Translations under genes and position numbers: made by a program
Assembly (NCBI RefSeq): GCF_003144035.1
Contig: NZ_QFWT01000002.1
Location: 1 to 64,000, forward strand
Source of the DNA: Vibrio albus
GTDB lineage: Bacteria > Pseudomonadota > Gammaproteobacteria > Enterobacterales > Vibrionaceae
DNA length: 64,000 nucleotides
Reading direction: 5' to 3'
Notes under the pieces: generated by a model
What the model was told of the DNA's origin: nothing
What the model saw: the letters and a program-made list of their open reading frames with translations, nothing else
The model's database searches: none
In this document: piece by piece, positions 47,133 through 57,500 of the stretch
Layout of the letters: each line of letters opens with the position of its first letter
How positions within the stretch are numbered: position 1 is the first letter of the stretch

Positions 47133-47627
47133 TCAGGACACACCCTGGTCAGACTGAGCCTTAAAATGCCCGGATTTACCTCCGGTCTTTTCCAGTAGCC
47201 GAACCTGCTCAACGACGATATCTTTCTGTACGGCTTTACACATATCGTAAATGGTCAGGGCAGCGACAGAGGCGGCGGTTAATGCCTCCATCTCAACACC
47301 GGTTTTTCCGGCCAGCTTACACACCGACTCAATACGAACCCGGTTCTCGTGTTCAAGAGCTTCCAGCTTTACCTCGACTTTAGAGAGCATGAGGGGATGG
47401 CATAAAGGGATCAGTTCCCAGGTTCGTTTCGCGGCCTGAATGCCCGCAATTCGGGCAGTCGCAAATACATCGCCCTTATGATGGTGGCCAGATAAAATCA
47501 GCTGCAGGGTTTGGGCGTTCATGGCCACGTACGCTTCCGCCCGCGCTTCTCTGACCGTCTCGGCTTTTGCCGAAACGTCCACCATGTTCGCTTCTCCCGA
47601 CGCGTTAATATGGGTTAACTCACTCAT
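47133..47627 (-). CDS. moaC: Cyclic pyranopterin monophosphate synthase MoaC, 164 aa
   Basis: MoaC makes cyclic pyranopterin monophosphate from the MoaA product. Features are [15 protein letters not shown], the segment [20 protein letters not shown], and [27 protein letters not shown]. It follows moaB by 8 nt. Confidence 0.96.
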   Translation of the reverse strand: MSELTHINASGEANMVDVSAKAETVREARAEAYVAMNAQTLQLILSGHHHKGDVFATARIAGIQAAKRTWELIPLCHPLMLSKVEVKLEALEHENRVRIESVCKLAGKTGVEMEALTAASVAALTIYDMCKAVQKDIVVEQVRLLEKTGGKSGHFKAQSDQGVS

Positions 47628-47635
47628 GGTATTTC

Positions 47636-48148
47636 TTATTTGGTAAGGTGTGGCATAAAATTACATGGCCCATGGCTGGCATCCAACTGTTGGCGGAGGA
47701 TTTTAGTCCAGGCGGTTTTACAGGCCCCAGTTGATCCCGGAACCGCAAAAATAGCCGTGTGATTTGCCATTCCGGCAACCGCCCGGGACTGAATGGTAGA
47801 AGTGCCGATTTCCTCGTACGAAATCGCCCGGAACAATTCACCAAACCCTTCAATTTGTTTATCAAACAGAGGAATTAATGCCTCTGGCGTACTGTCACGG
47901 GTGGTAAACCCGGTTCCACCAGTAATGAGTACCACTTGTATGCTCTCATCTGCGATCCATTGAGAAACGATAGCCCTAAGCAGATAAACGTCATCAATTA
48001 CTATTTTTTTATCTGCCAGTTTATGCCCCGCTTCCTGAAGCTGTTCGACAAAATACTGTCCAGACGTGTCATTCTCTTCCGTGCGCGTATCGGATACCGT
48101 TAATACCGCAATATTGGCAGGAATAAATCCACCGGTAGCGTGCCCCAT
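47636..48148 (-). CDS. moaB: Molybdenum cofactor biosynthesis protein MoaB, 170 aa
   Basis: MoaB/MogA-fold molybdopterin adenylyltransferase family. Conserved blocks are [36 protein letters not shown] and [13 protein letters not shown]. It lies in the usual second place of moaABCDE. Confidence 0.95.
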   Translation of the reverse strand: MGHATGGFIPANIAVLTVSDTRTEENDTSGQYFVEQLQEAGHKLADKKIVIDDVYLLRAIVSQWIADESIQVVLITGGTGFTTRDSTPEALIPLFDKQIEGFGELFRAISYEEIGTSTIQSRAVAGMANHTAIFAVPGSTGACKTAWTKILRQQLDASHGPCNFMPHLTK

Positions 48149-48257
48149 ACTTTCCCCTTTTTAATCCGTTCATGATTTTAAGATGACCAACAGCCTCTGC
48201 CCGTCATCCATTTTTCTATTGTCTGCCTAATTGTTCTGTTATCTGCCGAATAGTGGA

Positions 48258-49247
48258 CTAACCGCCAATTGAAGCCAGGTGTGGCGTTATCCCCGTATTG
48301 CCGTCATGCAGAAAGTGCGTTTCGGCTTTATTGTCTAAAGCACGGCTAATACGTTCAATCAGTTGATCTTGCTGATCATCCTGCTGCATCAAATCCCGCA
48401 GTTCTACCCCCTGCTCTCCGAACAGGCAAAGATGCAGTTTCCCCAAAGCGGATACCCGGAGTCGATTACAGTCCTGACAAAACCCTTTTTCATAAGGCAT
48501 GATCAGGCCAACTGAACCACAATAATCCGGATGCACAAAAACCTGAGCCGGACCGTCTGTCCGTTCTCTCACTTTAGGTACCCAGCCATTCCGGAGCAAC
48601 TGAGCCCGAATATCGGTTCCGGCAATATGGTGCTGACTGAATAGTTCGTCCATCTCGCCGGTTTGCATCAGCTCGATAAAACGCAGCTGGACCGGCCGAT
48701 CCTTCACCCAGTGCAGAAACTGTGGTAGCTCCTGGCCATTTAAGCCCTTCATCAGTACCGCGTTTACTTTAACCTGACAACCGCCAATCTCCAGAGCCCG
48801 CTCTATCCCTGCCATAACGTCATTAAACCGGTTTTGTCCTGTAATTTGATGAAACATGCGTGGATCAAGGCTATCCACACTGACATTGATATGAGTTAAT
48901 CCGGCTTGCAGCCATCTTTCAACATGATTTGCCATACGATAACCATTCGTGGTCACCGCAACCTTTTCCACTCCGGGGGTGGAAGCAACGGTATGAATAA
49001 TATCTGTGAAGTCTTTTCTCAGGCTGGGCTCTCCACCGGTAATACGAACCTTACTGGTACCGCACTCAACAAATGCGCGCACCACGCGCTCTATCTCCGG
49101 CAGAGATAAAAAAGACGAGTTTTTACGCCCAGATGGCTGATATCCATCAGGCAGACAATAAGTGCATTTGAAGTTACAGACATCTGTAACCGATAGCCGC
49201 AGATAATAAAACCTGCGTCTGAATCTGTCTTCTAACTGTTTTGCCAC
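48258..49247 (-). CDS. moaA: GTP 3',8-cyclase MoaA (radical SAM)
   Basis: MoaA starts molybdenum cofactor synthesis from GTP. The radical-SAM cluster CNFKCTYC sits near the N-terminus and the second cluster [18 protein letters not shown] near the C-terminus; the chain ends ASIGG with the functional Gly-Gly tail. The start is taken as the GTG at 49247 (VAKQLEDRF), with AAAGG 6-7 nt upstream, which matches homologues; the longer frame opens at a TTG inside the riboswitch. Confidence 0.95.
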   Translation of the reverse strand: MAKQLEDRFRRRFYYLRLSVTDVCNFKCTYCLPDGYQPSGRKNSSFLSLPEIERVVRAFVECGTSKVRITGGEPSLRKDFTDIIHTVASTPGVEKVAVTTNGYRMANHVERWLQAGLTHINVSVDSLDPRMFHQITGQNRFNDVMAGIERALEIGGCQVKVNAVLMKGLNGQELPQFLHWVKDRPVQLRFIELMQTGEMDELFSQHHIAGTDIRAQLLRNGWVPKVRERTDGPAQVFVHPDYCGSVGLIMPYEKGFCQDCNRLRVSALGKLHLCLFGEQGVELRDLMQQDDQQDQLIERISRALDNKAETHFLHDGNTGITPHLASIGG

Positions 49248-49251
49248 GTCA

Positions 49252-49380
49252 CACCTTTCCAAACACGGGAGGCATACTCATTTCTCAGTAAACCCTTTGG
49301 GTTATTATCCATAACAGAGTAATAACCCCACGGCCTGGCAGGCATATTCAACAGAACTTAGCGCTAACAGGCTCGGAGCT
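49252..49380 (-). promoter_or_regulatory. Molybdenum cofactor (Moco) riboswitch upstream of moaA
   Basis: The minus-strand leader carries the Moco RNA core pieces in order: CTCCGAGCC, ATGCCTGCCAGGCC, a hairpin GGGTTATTA/TAATAACCC, then ATGCCTCCCG and TTTGGAAAGGTG, ending at the start codon. The ribosome binding site lies in the last element, so repression of translation by the cofactor is expected, as in E. coli moaA. Identified by recalled sequence similarity, not by folding. Confidence 0.75.
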
Positions 49381-49687
49381 ATGGCAACTGCCGCTGTTCA
49401 ATGGCAGTTACTTACCTTATATTTTCAATATGGCCCTTTCGTTACGTTACCAGCTTCTTTTTTCCCTATTAACGGAGAATAAAAAGTAACGTCTTCAATA
49501 AAGGCCTAGTTAAAAAGTAATGAATCACGGGTCAGAATACCAGCGTTTCCTCTCTCAAAATGTTGTTATCAACCCAAAACACTACTTAAGGGGTAGGTAA
49601 GCCTGCGTTTTTGTTTTATTTTGTCGGGACATACCGTTTACAGTAAATTTATCCACCCAACGCTGGTGACAGCGTTACGACATATGA
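49381..49687. other. Intergenic between Moco riboswitch and ybhK
   Basis: Holds the promoters of the divergent moa operon and ybhK. AACTGCC/GGCAGTT (about 49385-49409) forms a 7-bp hairpin next to the riboswitch. Nothing else recognised. Confidence 0.4.
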
Positions 49688-49699
49688 GTGCAAACCAGA

Positions 49700-50617
49700 A
49701 TGAGTCAGCCAGAAGATTTTTATACAAGTAAAAAAGTGGTCGCTATCGGTGGAGGACACGGACTGGGCCGGATGCTTGCCGCTCTGAAAGAGTTTGGCAG
49801 CAACGCCACCGGCATTGTCACTACCACGGATAATGGCGGCTCAACAGGCAGAATACGAGACTGCCAGGGAGGCATTGCCTGGGGAGATACCCGCAACTGT
49901 ATCAATCAGTTGATTACCGAACCTTCTATCAGCTCAATGATGTTTGAATACCGCTTTAAAGGTACTGGTGAACTTCAAGGTCATAACCTTGGCAATCTGA
50001 TGCTCACCGCACTGGATAACCTGTCGGTCCGCCCACTGGATGCCATTAATCTTATCCGCGATATGTTGAAGATCGATGTTAATATTCTTCCGATGTCAGA
50101 ACACCCTTCAGACCTGCGTGCATTGTCGGTAGACGGAAAGTGGGTGCATGGTGAAACCAGTGTGGATGAGATGGCGGAAGATTTACAACGTCTGGATCTG
50201 GATCCGGAAGTACCGGCGACCGATGAAGCAGTCAGCGCAATAGCACAGGCCGACTGTATTATTCTTGGTCCCGGTAGCTTTCTGACCAGCATAATGCCAC
50301 CACTGCTTCTGCCCGAATTAGGGTATGCGATTGACCAGAACCGCCGTGCAAAAGTCATTTTTGTAGAAAACCTGTCCCCGGAATATGGGCCAGCAGAACG
50401 GATGTCTTTACAGAAAAAGCTGGAATGGTGTGAGCGCGCCTGTCGGGGACGAAAAATCGACCTGATCCTGACACCGAATGAACATCCGGATCTTACGGGG
50501 AAATGGGATTATGTAACAGATGACCTGGCTTCTCCTAACCGGGACTGGCGTCATGACAGGAAAAAACTTCACCAGGCCATTATAAAGTTATTATCCGCTA
50601 GAACGAGCCCTAGCTAA
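49700..50617 (+). CDS. ybhK: YvcK/YbhK-family gluconeogenesis factor
   Basis: The family is UDP-sugar-binding, Rossmann-like. The motifs are VVAIGGGHGLGRMLAALK, TTTDNGGSTGRIR, GHNLGNLMLTAL and CIILGPGSFLTSIMPPLL. The ATG at 49700 is preferred over the GTG at 49688. The order uvrB ... ybhK-moaA is the same as in E. coli, with luxUO and qrr added between. Its biochemical role in gammaproteobacteria is not settled. Confidence 0.92.
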   Translation: MSQPEDFYTSKKVVAIGGGHGLGRMLAALKEFGSNATGIVTTTDNGGSTGRIRDCQGGIAWGDTRNCINQLITEPSISSMMFEYRFKGTGELQGHNLGNLMLTALDNLSVRPLDAINLIRDMLKIDVNILPMSEHPSDLRALSVDGKWVHGETSVDEMAEDLQRLDLDPEVPATDEAVSAIAQADCIILGPGSFLTSIMPPLLLPELGYAIDQNRRAKVIFVENLSPEYGPAERMSLQKKLEWCERACRGRKIDLILTPNEHPDLTGKWDYVTDDLASPNRDWRHDRKKLHQAIIKLLSARTSPS

Positions 50618-50960
50618 AGTTATCCGTTGAGAGGTCTCGATAAGCCAGGATGGTCTTATTGAGACACCGTAAAATAGAGTCGCGATTTTGGCTGGTATTG
50701 ATTTTCTGTCCTGCTTTGACCAGAGAATCAAAATATACCGCCATTTCGCATAAATTGTCTGCACCAAAACTTGCGGCACTACTCTTTAGTGCATGGCTTA
50801 TTTCACTCAAAGGATATTCCAGCTCATCCGGTTCTCCGGACAACACGTCTTTGTACCCATCAAGCTCATTGAGAAATATACTCACAAGAGTCGGTAAGTT
50901 CTCCTTACCCACTTCGTAGCATAGGTCTGCTACTTTGCTTGAGTTTAAATAAGCAGTCAC
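50610..50960 (-). CDS. luxU: Quorum-sensing phosphotransfer protein LuxU, 116 aa
   Basis: LuxU relays phosphate from the autoinducer sensor kinases to LuxO. It is a single HPt domain with the phosphorylated histidine in EISHALKSSAASFGA (His56). It follows luxO by 13 bp in one operon, and its 3' end overlaps the ybhK 3' end by 8 bp. Confidence 0.95.
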   Translation of the reverse strand: MTAYLNSSKVADLCYEVGKENLPTLVSIFLNELDGYKDVLSGEPDELEYPLSEISHALKSSAASFGADNLCEMAVYFDSLVKAGQKINTSQNRDSILRCLNKTILAYRDLSTDNFS

Positions 50961-50973
50961 TGCAAATCCTTAC

Positions 50974-52416
50974 TTACTGGTTCTCATTCCACGCCTGAAT
51001 TTTACGATAAATCGTTGATGGACTTACCCCAAGCGCATGTGCCGCTTTAGGAATATTTCCCTCATAGGCATCTATCGCCTGCTCGATTGTCCGTTTTTCA
51101 ACCATCCACAGCGGCTGAATATTTTCAGGCAACAACTCCTCTTCTGCAGAAGCAGAATCTAAACCAACACCTGCAATTTTTGTACCCGCTATGTTTTTTT
51201 CCATTTTTTTAATGGCGCTTGTCTGATTCAGAGGCGGTGGCAGCATATCCAGGGTAATTTCTTTACCGTGGTTAAGTACCACTGCGTTACGCAGTACGTT
51301 TTGTAATTGTCTGACGTTCCCTGGCCACTCATAGTGGATAAACCGGTCTTCGACTTCCGGAGAGAAACGGGCAAACTGTTTGCCTTCTTCCAATGACATA
51401 AAGCCCAGTAGTGAATAGGCTATTTCTACCACATCTTCGCCTCTGTCCCGCAGTGGAGGCAGGTGCAGTGGAATAACATAGAGACGGTAATACAAGTCTT
51501 CACGAAAACGACCTTCCTGAACCTCTTTCCATGGGTCTCGGTTTGTCGCACAAACAAAACGTACATCCACACTTTTCATTTTGGATGAGCCGACTTTCTG
51601 GAACGTACCGGTCTGAATAAAGCGCAACAGTTTGGTCTGCAGATCCAGGTCCATTTCACACAATTCATCCAGAAACAGTGTGCCTCCATCCGCCAACTCC
51701 GCCGCACCCTGTCTTTCCGTTGCCGCCCCGGTAAAGGCCCCTTTCACATGACCAAACAGTTCACTCTCAATCAGATCTTTCGGGATGGCGGCACAGTTGA
51801 TAGCAATAAAAGGTTTGTCACCTCTTTTACTGGCGGCATGAATCGCTTCCGCACATACCTCTTTACCCGTACCACTTTCTCCGGTAATGAAAATGCTGGC
51901 TTTACTGGCTGCCGCAGAGTCAATGGTTTTATACACTGATTGCATGGTTTGGCTGCTGCCTATAAACCCTTGATATTGATTATGTTCAGAGGTATCACCT
52001 CTGCGCGTTTCCTCTTTCCGTTTCGTGGCCTTTCGCAGCGCATTATTGACCGTTACCCTGAGCCGATCCGCCTTGCAGGGTTTGATGAGAAAATCCTGGG
52101 CCCCATGCCTCATGGCCTCAACGGCTGTATCAATCGAACCGTGAGCGGTCATAAAAATTACCGGTACATCAGGGTTGGATTTCCTGACAGAATGAAGCAC
52201 ATCCATTCCTGTCATATCAGGCAAACGTAGATCAAGGAGAATCAGATCAGGCACTTTCTCGGTAACACTCTCAATAGCCGCTTTACCGGTACCGACAATA
52301 CAAACCTCTAACCCCAACGGCATCAGAAATGATCGATACAGGGCCGCAACAGAAGCAGTATCTTCTACCATTAATAGGTGTCTGACTTTGGGACTTTCAA
52401 CTGACAAATTGCTCAT
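50974..52416 (-). CDS. luxO: Quorum-sensing response regulator LuxO (sigma-54 activator), 480 aa
   Basis: LuxO activates Qrr sRNA transcription at low cell density. The receiver has Asp62 ([10 protein letters not shown]), the AAA+ domain has GESGTGKE, the sigma-54 contact loop GAFTGA and [10 protein letters not shown], and the Fis-type HTH ends the protein ([23 protein letters not shown]). It is divergent from qrr, next to luxU, exactly as in other vibrios. Confidence 0.97.
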   Translation of the reverse strand: MSNLSVESPKVRHLLMVEDTASVAALYRSFLMPLGLEVCIVGTGKAAIESVTEKVPDLILLDLRLPDMTGMDVLHSVRKSNPDVPVIFMTAHGSIDTAVEAMRHGAQDFLIKPCKADRLRVTVNNALRKATKRKEETRRGDTSEHNQYQGFIGSSQTMQSVYKTIDSAAASKASIFITGESGTGKEVCAEAIHAASKRGDKPFIAINCAAIPKDLIESELFGHVKGAFTGAATERQGAAELADGGTLFLDELCEMDLDLQTKLLRFIQTGTFQKVGSSKMKSVDVRFVCATNRDPWKEVQEGRFREDLYYRLYVIPLHLPPLRDRGEDVVEIAYSLLGFMSLEEGKQFARFSPEVEDRFIHYEWPGNVRQLQNVLRNAVVLNHGKEITLDMLPPPLNQTSAIKKMEKNIAGTKIAGVGLDSASAEEELLPENIQPLWMVEKRTIEQAIDAYEGNIPKAAHALGVSPSTIYRKIQAWNENQ

Positions 52417-52464
52417 TTTTAGGCCATTCTATTTTTGCATTTTTATAAATTTTCGCATTATGCT

Positions 52465-52477
52465 TTGCATTTTGCAA
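52465..52477. promoter_or_regulatory. LuxO binding site upstream of qrr and luxO
   Basis: TTGCATTTTGCAA is a perfect 5-3-5 palindrome matching the LuxO site TTGCA-N3-TGCAA. It lies about 185 bp from the sigma-54 promoter of qrr, a normal enhancer distance, and about 50 bp from the luxO start, which would also allow autorepression. Confidence 0.82.
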
Positions 52478-52661
52478 TTCAGAAAAAATAAAGTGGAAAA
52501 TCGACTACTTCAAAAGTAGCAGAAAGCGATCATACTCACGCATGAATTCGCTAATATACTGATGTATTTTATTTCCTGATTAGCTCATACTTTCATTTGT
52601 CGGGTGTTTTTTTATTCTTTTTATTAACATTTCTATTATTTACCATCTGACAAAGAAAAAC

Positions 52662-52677
52662 TGGCACGAAGTCTGCT
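52662..52677 (+). promoter_or_regulatory. Sigma-54 promoter of qrr
   Basis: TGGCAC-N5-CTGCT places GG and GC exactly 12 bp apart. The expected start site, 12 bp on, is at about 52688 where the Qrr sequence begins. Confidence 0.9.
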
Positions 52678-52687
52678 TATATATACC

Positions 52688-52782
52688 TGACCCTAACGGG
52701 TCACCTAGCCAACTGACGTTGTTAGTGGAAAATATCCACAAATTGAAGCCAACAGAACTTATTTCCTGTTGGCTCTTTTTTT
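52688..52782 (+). ncRNA. qrr1: Quorum regulatory sRNA Qrr1
   Basis: The 95-nt RNA opens with the hairpin TGACCC-TAAC-GGGTCA, followed by CCTAGCCAACTGACGTTGTTAG, split as CCTAGCCAACTGACG, TTGTTAG, the invariant target-pairing region of all Qrr RNAs. A terminator (GAGCCAACAGG-type stem, T7) closes it. Qrr sRNAs act with Hfq on luxR/hapR-type and other mRNAs. Position next to luxO identifies it as Qrr1. Confidence 0.95.
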
Positions 52783-52836
52783 ATCTGCAATTTGTGCTAC
52801 GGCCGGGTATTCAAGGTAGCAAGCAACGAATAGCTA

Positions 52837-54867
52837 TCAACTATTGCTGATAAACTGCTTTCTCAGTGTATCAATCTGATCCCGTTTTTCTGCCGCTAGC
52901 TCAAACTCCAGATTCTGAGCATGCTGATACATTTCCCCTTCCAGCTTCATAATCTCTTTTTCGAGCTCCTGAGGCGTTAAAGATACGTAGCTTTGGGATG
53001 GTTCTGCCACCTTCGACAGCGGCACTTGTTTTGATTTTTTCTGTTTACGGGTCTTAGCAATATCACCGATTTCAAGAATATCCTGAACATTCTTCTTCAG
53101 GGCCCGAGGCTGAACTCCGAGCTTTTCGTTATATGCCTGCTGTTTCTCCCTGCGACGGTTCGTTTCATCCATCGCCTTTTTCATCGAACGTGTAATGGAA
53201 TCAGCATACAGAATCGCTTTCCCTTTCAGGTTACGCGCGGCCCGTCCGATGGTCTGGATCAATGAACGTTCAGAACGCAGGAAGCCTTCTTTATCCGCAT
53301 CCAATATTGCGACCAGAGAGACTTCTGGCATATCCAGGCCTTCTCGAAGTAAGTTAATACCCACTAACACATCGAATTCACCCAGTCGCAGGTCACGTAT
53401 AATCTCAACCCGTTCCACCGTATCGATATCTGAGTGAAGGTAACGAACCCGGACATCATGCTCATGCAGGTACTCAGTCAAATCTTCAGCCATACGTTTG
53501 GTTAGCGTGGTCACCAGCACTCTTTCATCACTGGCCGCCCGAATCCGCACTTCGGACAGAAGGTCATCGACCTGAGTCGCGACCGGTCTCACTTCCAGCT
53601 CAGGATCAAGTAACCCTGTCGGTCTGACCACCTGATCGGCAACCTCACCCCCGGATTTTTCCAGTTCGTAATTTCCGGGTGTGGCAGAAACAAAAATGGT
53701 TTGTGGTGCCAGTGCTTCAAATTCGTCAAATTTCAGTGGCCGGTTATCCAGTGCAGAAGGCAGACGGAACCCATACTCTACTAATGTCTCTTTTCGGGAA
53801 CGGTCACCTTTATACATTGCCCCTATCTGTGGCACGGTCACGTGCGACTCATCAATAATAAGCAGGCCATCATGCGGCAGATAGTCAAACAGCGTCGGTG
53901 GTGGCTCACCTTCACTACGACCACTGAGAAAGCGTGAGTAGTTTTCGATGCCAGAGCAGAAACCCAGCTCATTCAGCATTTCAATATCAAACTGAGTTCG
54001 CTGAGTAATACGCTGCTCCTCCAGCAGTTTATTGTGCTCTTTCAGGTATGCCTGGCGAACCTTCAATTCTGCTTTTATCTGTTCAATCGCTTCAAGCACC
54101 CTGTCTCTTGGCGTCACATAGTGCGTTTTGGGATAAATGGTATAGCGGGGAAGATCCCGCTGTTTTACCACACCGGTCAGGGGATCAAACACACTGATAC
54201 AATCGACTTCATCGTCAAACATTTCGATACGGACTGCATCCTGCTCTGATTCTGCAGGAAAAATATCGATCACCTCACCCCGGACCCGAAACTGCCCCCG
54301 CTCGAAAGTGACATCATTCCGGGAGTACTGCAGCTCGGCCAGTCGGCGCAGAATATCGCGCTGGTCAATCACGTCCCCCCGACACACATGCAGCATCATT
54401 TTCAGATACGAATCCGGATCACCCAGGCCATAAATAGCAGAAACAGACGCCACAATAATGGCATCTTTACGCTCGAGCAGTGCTTTTGTTGCTGACAGAC
54501 GCATCTGCTCAATATGCGCGTTCACTGATGCATCTTTTTCAATAAAGGTGTCAGTGGTTGGCACATAAGCTTCGGGCTGATAATAGTCGTAATAAGAAAC
54601 AAAATACTCTACGGCATTGTTGGGAAAAAACGCTTTCATTTCACCATAAAGCTGAGCCGCCAGCGTTTTATTAGGGGCCAGCAAAATGGCCGGCCGTCTG
54701 GCGCTGGCGATGACATTAGCAAGGGTAAACGTTTTACCGGAGCCGGTAACCCCCAGTAGCGTCTGATGGGCCAGCCCGGAATCAAGTCCGTCGAGAAGTT
54801 GGGCAATAGCAGTGGGTTGATCACCTGAAGGCTGGTAATCCGACACCAGTTCAAATTCTTTACTCAT
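52837..54867 (-). CDS. uvrB: UvrABC system protein B, 676 aa
   Basis: UvrB verifies DNA damage in nucleotide excision repair. Walker A is GVTGSGKTF, the beta-hairpin [12 protein letters not shown] that clamps DNA is intact, motif II reads LIIDESHV, and the UVR domain that binds UvrC is at the C-terminus ([21 protein letters not shown]). Length is normal. No clear LexA box was found by eye upstream. Confidence 0.97.
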   Translation of the reverse strand: MSKEFELVSDYQPSGDQPTAIAQLLDGLDSGLAHQTLLGVTGSGKTFTLANVIASARRPAILLAPNKTLAAQLYGEMKAFFPNNAVEYFVSYYDYYQPEAYVPTTDTFIEKDASVNAHIEQMRLSATKALLERKDAIIVASVSAIYGLGDPDSYLKMMLHVCRGDVIDQRDILRRLAELQYSRNDVTFERGQFRVRGEVIDIFPAESEQDAVRIEMFDDEVDCISVFDPLTGVVKQRDLPRYTIYPKTHYVTPRDRVLEAIEQIKAELKVRQAYLKEHNKLLEEQRITQRTQFDIEMLNELGFCSGIENYSRFLSGRSEGEPPPTLFDYLPHDGLLIIDESHVTVPQIGAMYKGDRSRKETLVEYGFRLPSALDNRPLKFDEFEALAPQTIFVSATPGNYELEKSGGEVADQVVRPTGLLDPELEVRPVATQVDDLLSEVRIRAASDERVLVTTLTKRMAEDLTEYLHEHDVRVRYLHSDIDTVERVEIIRDLRLGEFDVLVGINLLREGLDMPEVSLVAILDADKEGFLRSERSLIQTIGRAARNLKGKAILYADSITRSMKKAMDETNRRREKQQAYNEKLGVQPRALKKNVQDILEIGDIAKTRKQKKSKQVPLSKVAEPSQSYVSLTPQELEKEIMKLEGEMYQHAQNLEFELAAEKRDQIDTLRKQFISNS

Positions 54868-55440
54868 TTTGTTTTAATATTTCCGTCTGAAGGGTCGCTA
54901 CTATCTATTGTCAGCGGATGACTCTTGGAGGGTCAATAAAAATATCCCAGATTTTGTCCGAAAAGTTAACCTGAACGTAGATTACCTATAAAAAATCTGG
55001 TATTGTTTCCGCCCTTTCGATAAGAACCACGAAATCACCTACAATTTAATCCACGGCTTTTCCCCAAAATAGTGCATTTTTAGCTTATTTTCGTCATTAC
55101 CTGCATTTCTAAGATTGTTATCAACAGCTTTAACATTAAGAAAAATCCATTATAAAATAACTAGTTATATAAATACCTTTACTGAGTAATAACTCTAAGA
55201 TTTTTCTTTTCAATGTTGTTAAGCATTCATCAACACAGTTATCCACAAATTTGGTGGATAACTGTGTTTAGCCTTTTACCGGTGCGGTGTTCAGAAAAAT
55301 CAACCTTTTTTTACGTCAAATTCGCTTTTCAATACAGCTTGCACCTTGCACAAGAAAAACTGCACCCAATATGTGCACTTTTCAGACGATCATGATCTAA
55401 AATGCAAGTTATCTCATTGTAAAATAAAGATAAAATATCC
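54868..55440. other. Intergenic upstream of uvrB and the nitrogen block
   Basis: 573 bp without a credible gene. It must hold the uvrB promoter (minus strand). A 15-bp perfect inverted repeat with a DnaA box lies at 55232-55268. The rest is AT-rich and unexplained. Confidence 0.5.
55232..55268. repeat. Perfect 15-bp inverted repeat containing a DnaA-box sequence
   Basis: AACACAGTTATCCAC (55232-55246) and GTGGATAACTGTGTT (55254-55268) pair fully around AAATTTG. TTATCCACA (55239-55247) is a perfect DnaA box, and the second arm holds a one-mismatch copy. There is no T-run, so it does not look like a simple terminator. Confidence 0.7.
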
Positions 55441-55456
55441 TGGCATTCACTTTGCT
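55441..55456 (+). promoter_or_regulatory. Sigma-54 promoter upstream of the TrpD-like gene
   Basis: TGGCAT-N5-TTGCT has GG and GC 12 bp apart and matches the -24/-12 consensus better than the other two promoters of this block. The predicted start is near 55467. Confidence 0.8.
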
Positions 55457-55466
55457 TATCTATTAA

Positions 55467-55568
55467 GTACAATACTTGCAGATCGGCTATTAAGCCCACT
55501 ATTTGCAGAATAATACCTACGATACAGGCAACGCTGCCTCTTTCCTTAAGGGAAAGAGGCTTTTTTTT
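55467..55568 (+). promoter_or_regulatory. Leader RNA with ANTAR-like P2 hairpin and intrinsic terminator
   Basis: The predicted transcript reaches AGGC-AACGCT-GCCT (55526-55539), a hairpin whose hexaloop has A at position 1 and G at position 4, the ANTAR RNA-binding pattern. Its 3' arm overlaps the 5' arm of a strong terminator, GCCTCTTTCC/GGAAAGAGGC plus T8 (55536-55568). A second upstream hairpin is less clear (GGCT-ATTA-AGCC). Antitermination by the nearby ANTAR protein is likely. Confidence 0.6.
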
Positions 55569-55708
55569 GTCCGTAATTAGGGCGTGTTGATTATTCTGAG
55601 TGAAGTCGTCAAACTGCGAGAACAATGACATAACACAGTTAACAGCCTGAACCGGAGCTATGCTTATTAACATAGTATTACCCGGAAAAATAAAGCAAAC
55701 GAGGAAGT

Positions 55709-56665
55709 ATGAGTACAATTCTGGAGTGTATCCGCACCGTCGGACGCGGTGAAAGAGGCAGAAAGCCATTAAGCTTTGAACAGGCCTATCAGGTCATGGA
55801 TGAATATCTTGACGGTCAGTTTGACGATGATCAGATGGCCATGTTACTGATGTTAATCCGGGTTCAGAACGAAACCAGACAGGAAATCGCCGGTTTCGTC
55901 AAAGCATTTCAGTCACGAATGCCGGATTTAGGAGCCGATATTGACTGGCCTTGCTATGCAGGGAAGCGCACCAGTGCAGGCAAACCATGGCACCTGCTGT
56001 CAGCAAAGATTCTGGCAGATAACGGCTATAAGGTGCTACTGCACGGCTATCATGATACCTCCGGCAACAGAGAACATGCAGAAGATTACCTGGCTGCGCT
56101 CAATATCTCTGTCGCAGACTCTGCCGAGCATGCCCGGCAGTTGCTGGAAGAAAATGGTATTACCTATTTACCACTGCATCATTTCGCCCCTCAGGCGGAA
56201 ACCATGATCGGCTGGAAACGGCGCTACGGCCTGCGCACCCCTATTAATACCGTCGTAAGGGCGCTCAACCCCGGAGGAGCACAATATGGATTACGCGGCA
56301 GCTTTCATCCCGGTTTTCAGCAATTACATGCTGAAGTGGAATCGGAAATCGGCAATACTCAGGCCGTAATTTCATTTAAAGGGCAGTCCGGAGAATCTGA
56401 ATACAACCCTAAAGTCAGTCAGACGGTATGGCTGGGAACACCGGATACCGTTCAGTCATTTTACTGGGCAGAACAGATGCTGACCGAAATCCCTCTTCCT
56501 TCTGACTGTCCGTTTAATACACCTGAAGACGACCGGGTTATGATGGCGAATACCGTGGTCGCCTCTCTCGCAGCCGTACTGTTTGCGGAGTGTCGGGATA
56601 AAGAAAACGCATTCCGAAAAGCCTACGAGTTATGGAAAAAATATATACAGAGCAATAAGTTATAA
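55709..56665 (+). CDS. TrpD-like glycosyltransferase-family protein, 318 aa
   Basis: The fold is that of anthranilate phosphoribosyltransferase: a helical N-terminal domain (QAYQVMDEYLDGQFDDDQMAMLLMLIRVQNET), then KRTSAGKPWHLLSAKILADNGYKVLLHGYHD. The classical PRPP-binding GTGGD is replaced, so it probably does not make tryptophan precursors. It starts after GAGGAAGT with good spacing. Association with a sigma-54 promoter, ANTAR-like leader and nitrate transporter suggests a nitrogen-linked role. Confidence 0.75.
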   Translation: MSTILECIRTVGRGERGRKPLSFEQAYQVMDEYLDGQFDDDQMAMLLMLIRVQNETRQEIAGFVKAFQSRMPDLGADIDWPCYAGKRTSAGKPWHLLSAKILADNGYKVLLHGYHDTSGNREHAEDYLAALNISVADSAEHARQLLEENGITYLPLHHFAPQAETMIGWKRRYGLRTPINTVVRALNPGGAQYGLRGSFHPGFQQLHAEVESEIGNTQAVISFKGQSGESEYNPKVSQTVWLGTPDTVQSFYWAEQMLTEIPLPSDCPFNTPEDDRVMMANTVVASLAAVLFAECRDKENAFRKAYELWKKYIQSNKL

Positions 56666-56713
56666 ACAACTGAATGGCATAGCCCGGCTGTATGACGGCT
56701 TATAAAATGTGTC

Positions 56714-56729
56714 TGGCACGCTCCTTGTT
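56714..56729 (+). promoter_or_regulatory. Sigma-54-like promoter upstream of nasT
   Basis: TGGCAC-N5-TTGTT has correct -24/-12 spacing, though the -12 GC is GT. The predicted start is near 56740, about 30 bp before the gene. Confidence 0.6.
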
Positions 56730-56769
56730 ATATCCCTCTTAGTGAAAGAGATAACAACAAGGTAAATCT

Positions 56770-57351
56770 ATGTCGAAGTTCAGCTCTGAAAAACCCATTA
56801 TTATTTGCTGCGATGACCTGCAGGAGCAGGAAAGAATCCGCACGCTTCTGGCACATAAATACCGCCATATCATTGGTTGCCGGTTAGCTCAGCTAGACAC
56901 CACCCTAACCGGTAACCCTGAAGCATTAGTCATCGCAGGATGGCAGCAACCCAGCGCCGAATTACGGCTGATCATTGAGTTATGTCGCCACCAGAGCCAC
57001 CCCCTACTTATCATTCTTAGACAATTTTCTTCGTTAGATATTAACCGCTTACCGGAAAAGACGGATTATGTATTGATGCCAAGAGACTCCGGCTTTTGCC
57101 TTCAGCCGTGGCTGGAACAGGCACGTCTTCTACGTCAGTCTTTTAATCACATGGAGCAAAAAATTGTCAGCCTGACCAACAAAATGAATGAAAGAAAAGT
57201 GGTTGAAAAAGCCAAAGGCCTGCTGATGAAATGCCATCAGGTCGATGAGGATACTGCTTATAAAGCCATGAGGAATTCTGCCATGCAGTCAGGCCAGAGT
57301 TTATCTCAGATCGCCAAAAATCTGATTAATACCTTACAAACTTTCGAGTAA
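56770..57351 (+). CDS. nasT: NasT-like ANTAR-domain antiterminator, 193 aa
   Basis: The C-terminal 60 residues (EQKIVSLTNKMNERKVVEKAKGLLMKCHQVDEDTAYKAMRNSAMQSGQSL) form an ANTAR RNA-binding domain. The N-terminal part is receiver-like but without a clear phosphorylated aspartate. ANTAR proteins bind paired hairpins and prevent termination. Such hairpins occur in the leaders of the next gene and probably of the preceding one. No NasS-type partner sensor is adjacent. Confidence 0.88.
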   Translation: MSKFSSEKPIIICCDDLQEQERIRTLLAHKYRHIIGCRLAQLDTTLTGNPEALVIAGWQQPSAELRLIIELCRHQSHPLLIILRQFSSLDINRLPEKTDYVLMPRDSGFCLQPWLEQARLLRQSFNHMEQKIVSLTNKMNERKVVEKAKGLLMKCHQVDEDTAYKAMRNSAMQSGQSLSQIAKNLINTLQTFE

Positions 57352-57500
57352 ACACCTACCCCTTTAGTATTATGACCTAACCCTTTGGTATTAGATAATT
57401 TTTTCCGAAATGGTGCGAACTGCACCATGATTTAACAGCCAGACAGGTACCAGCGAGAGAATATACCATAATAGGCTGATAAATAAGAAAAAATACACAT

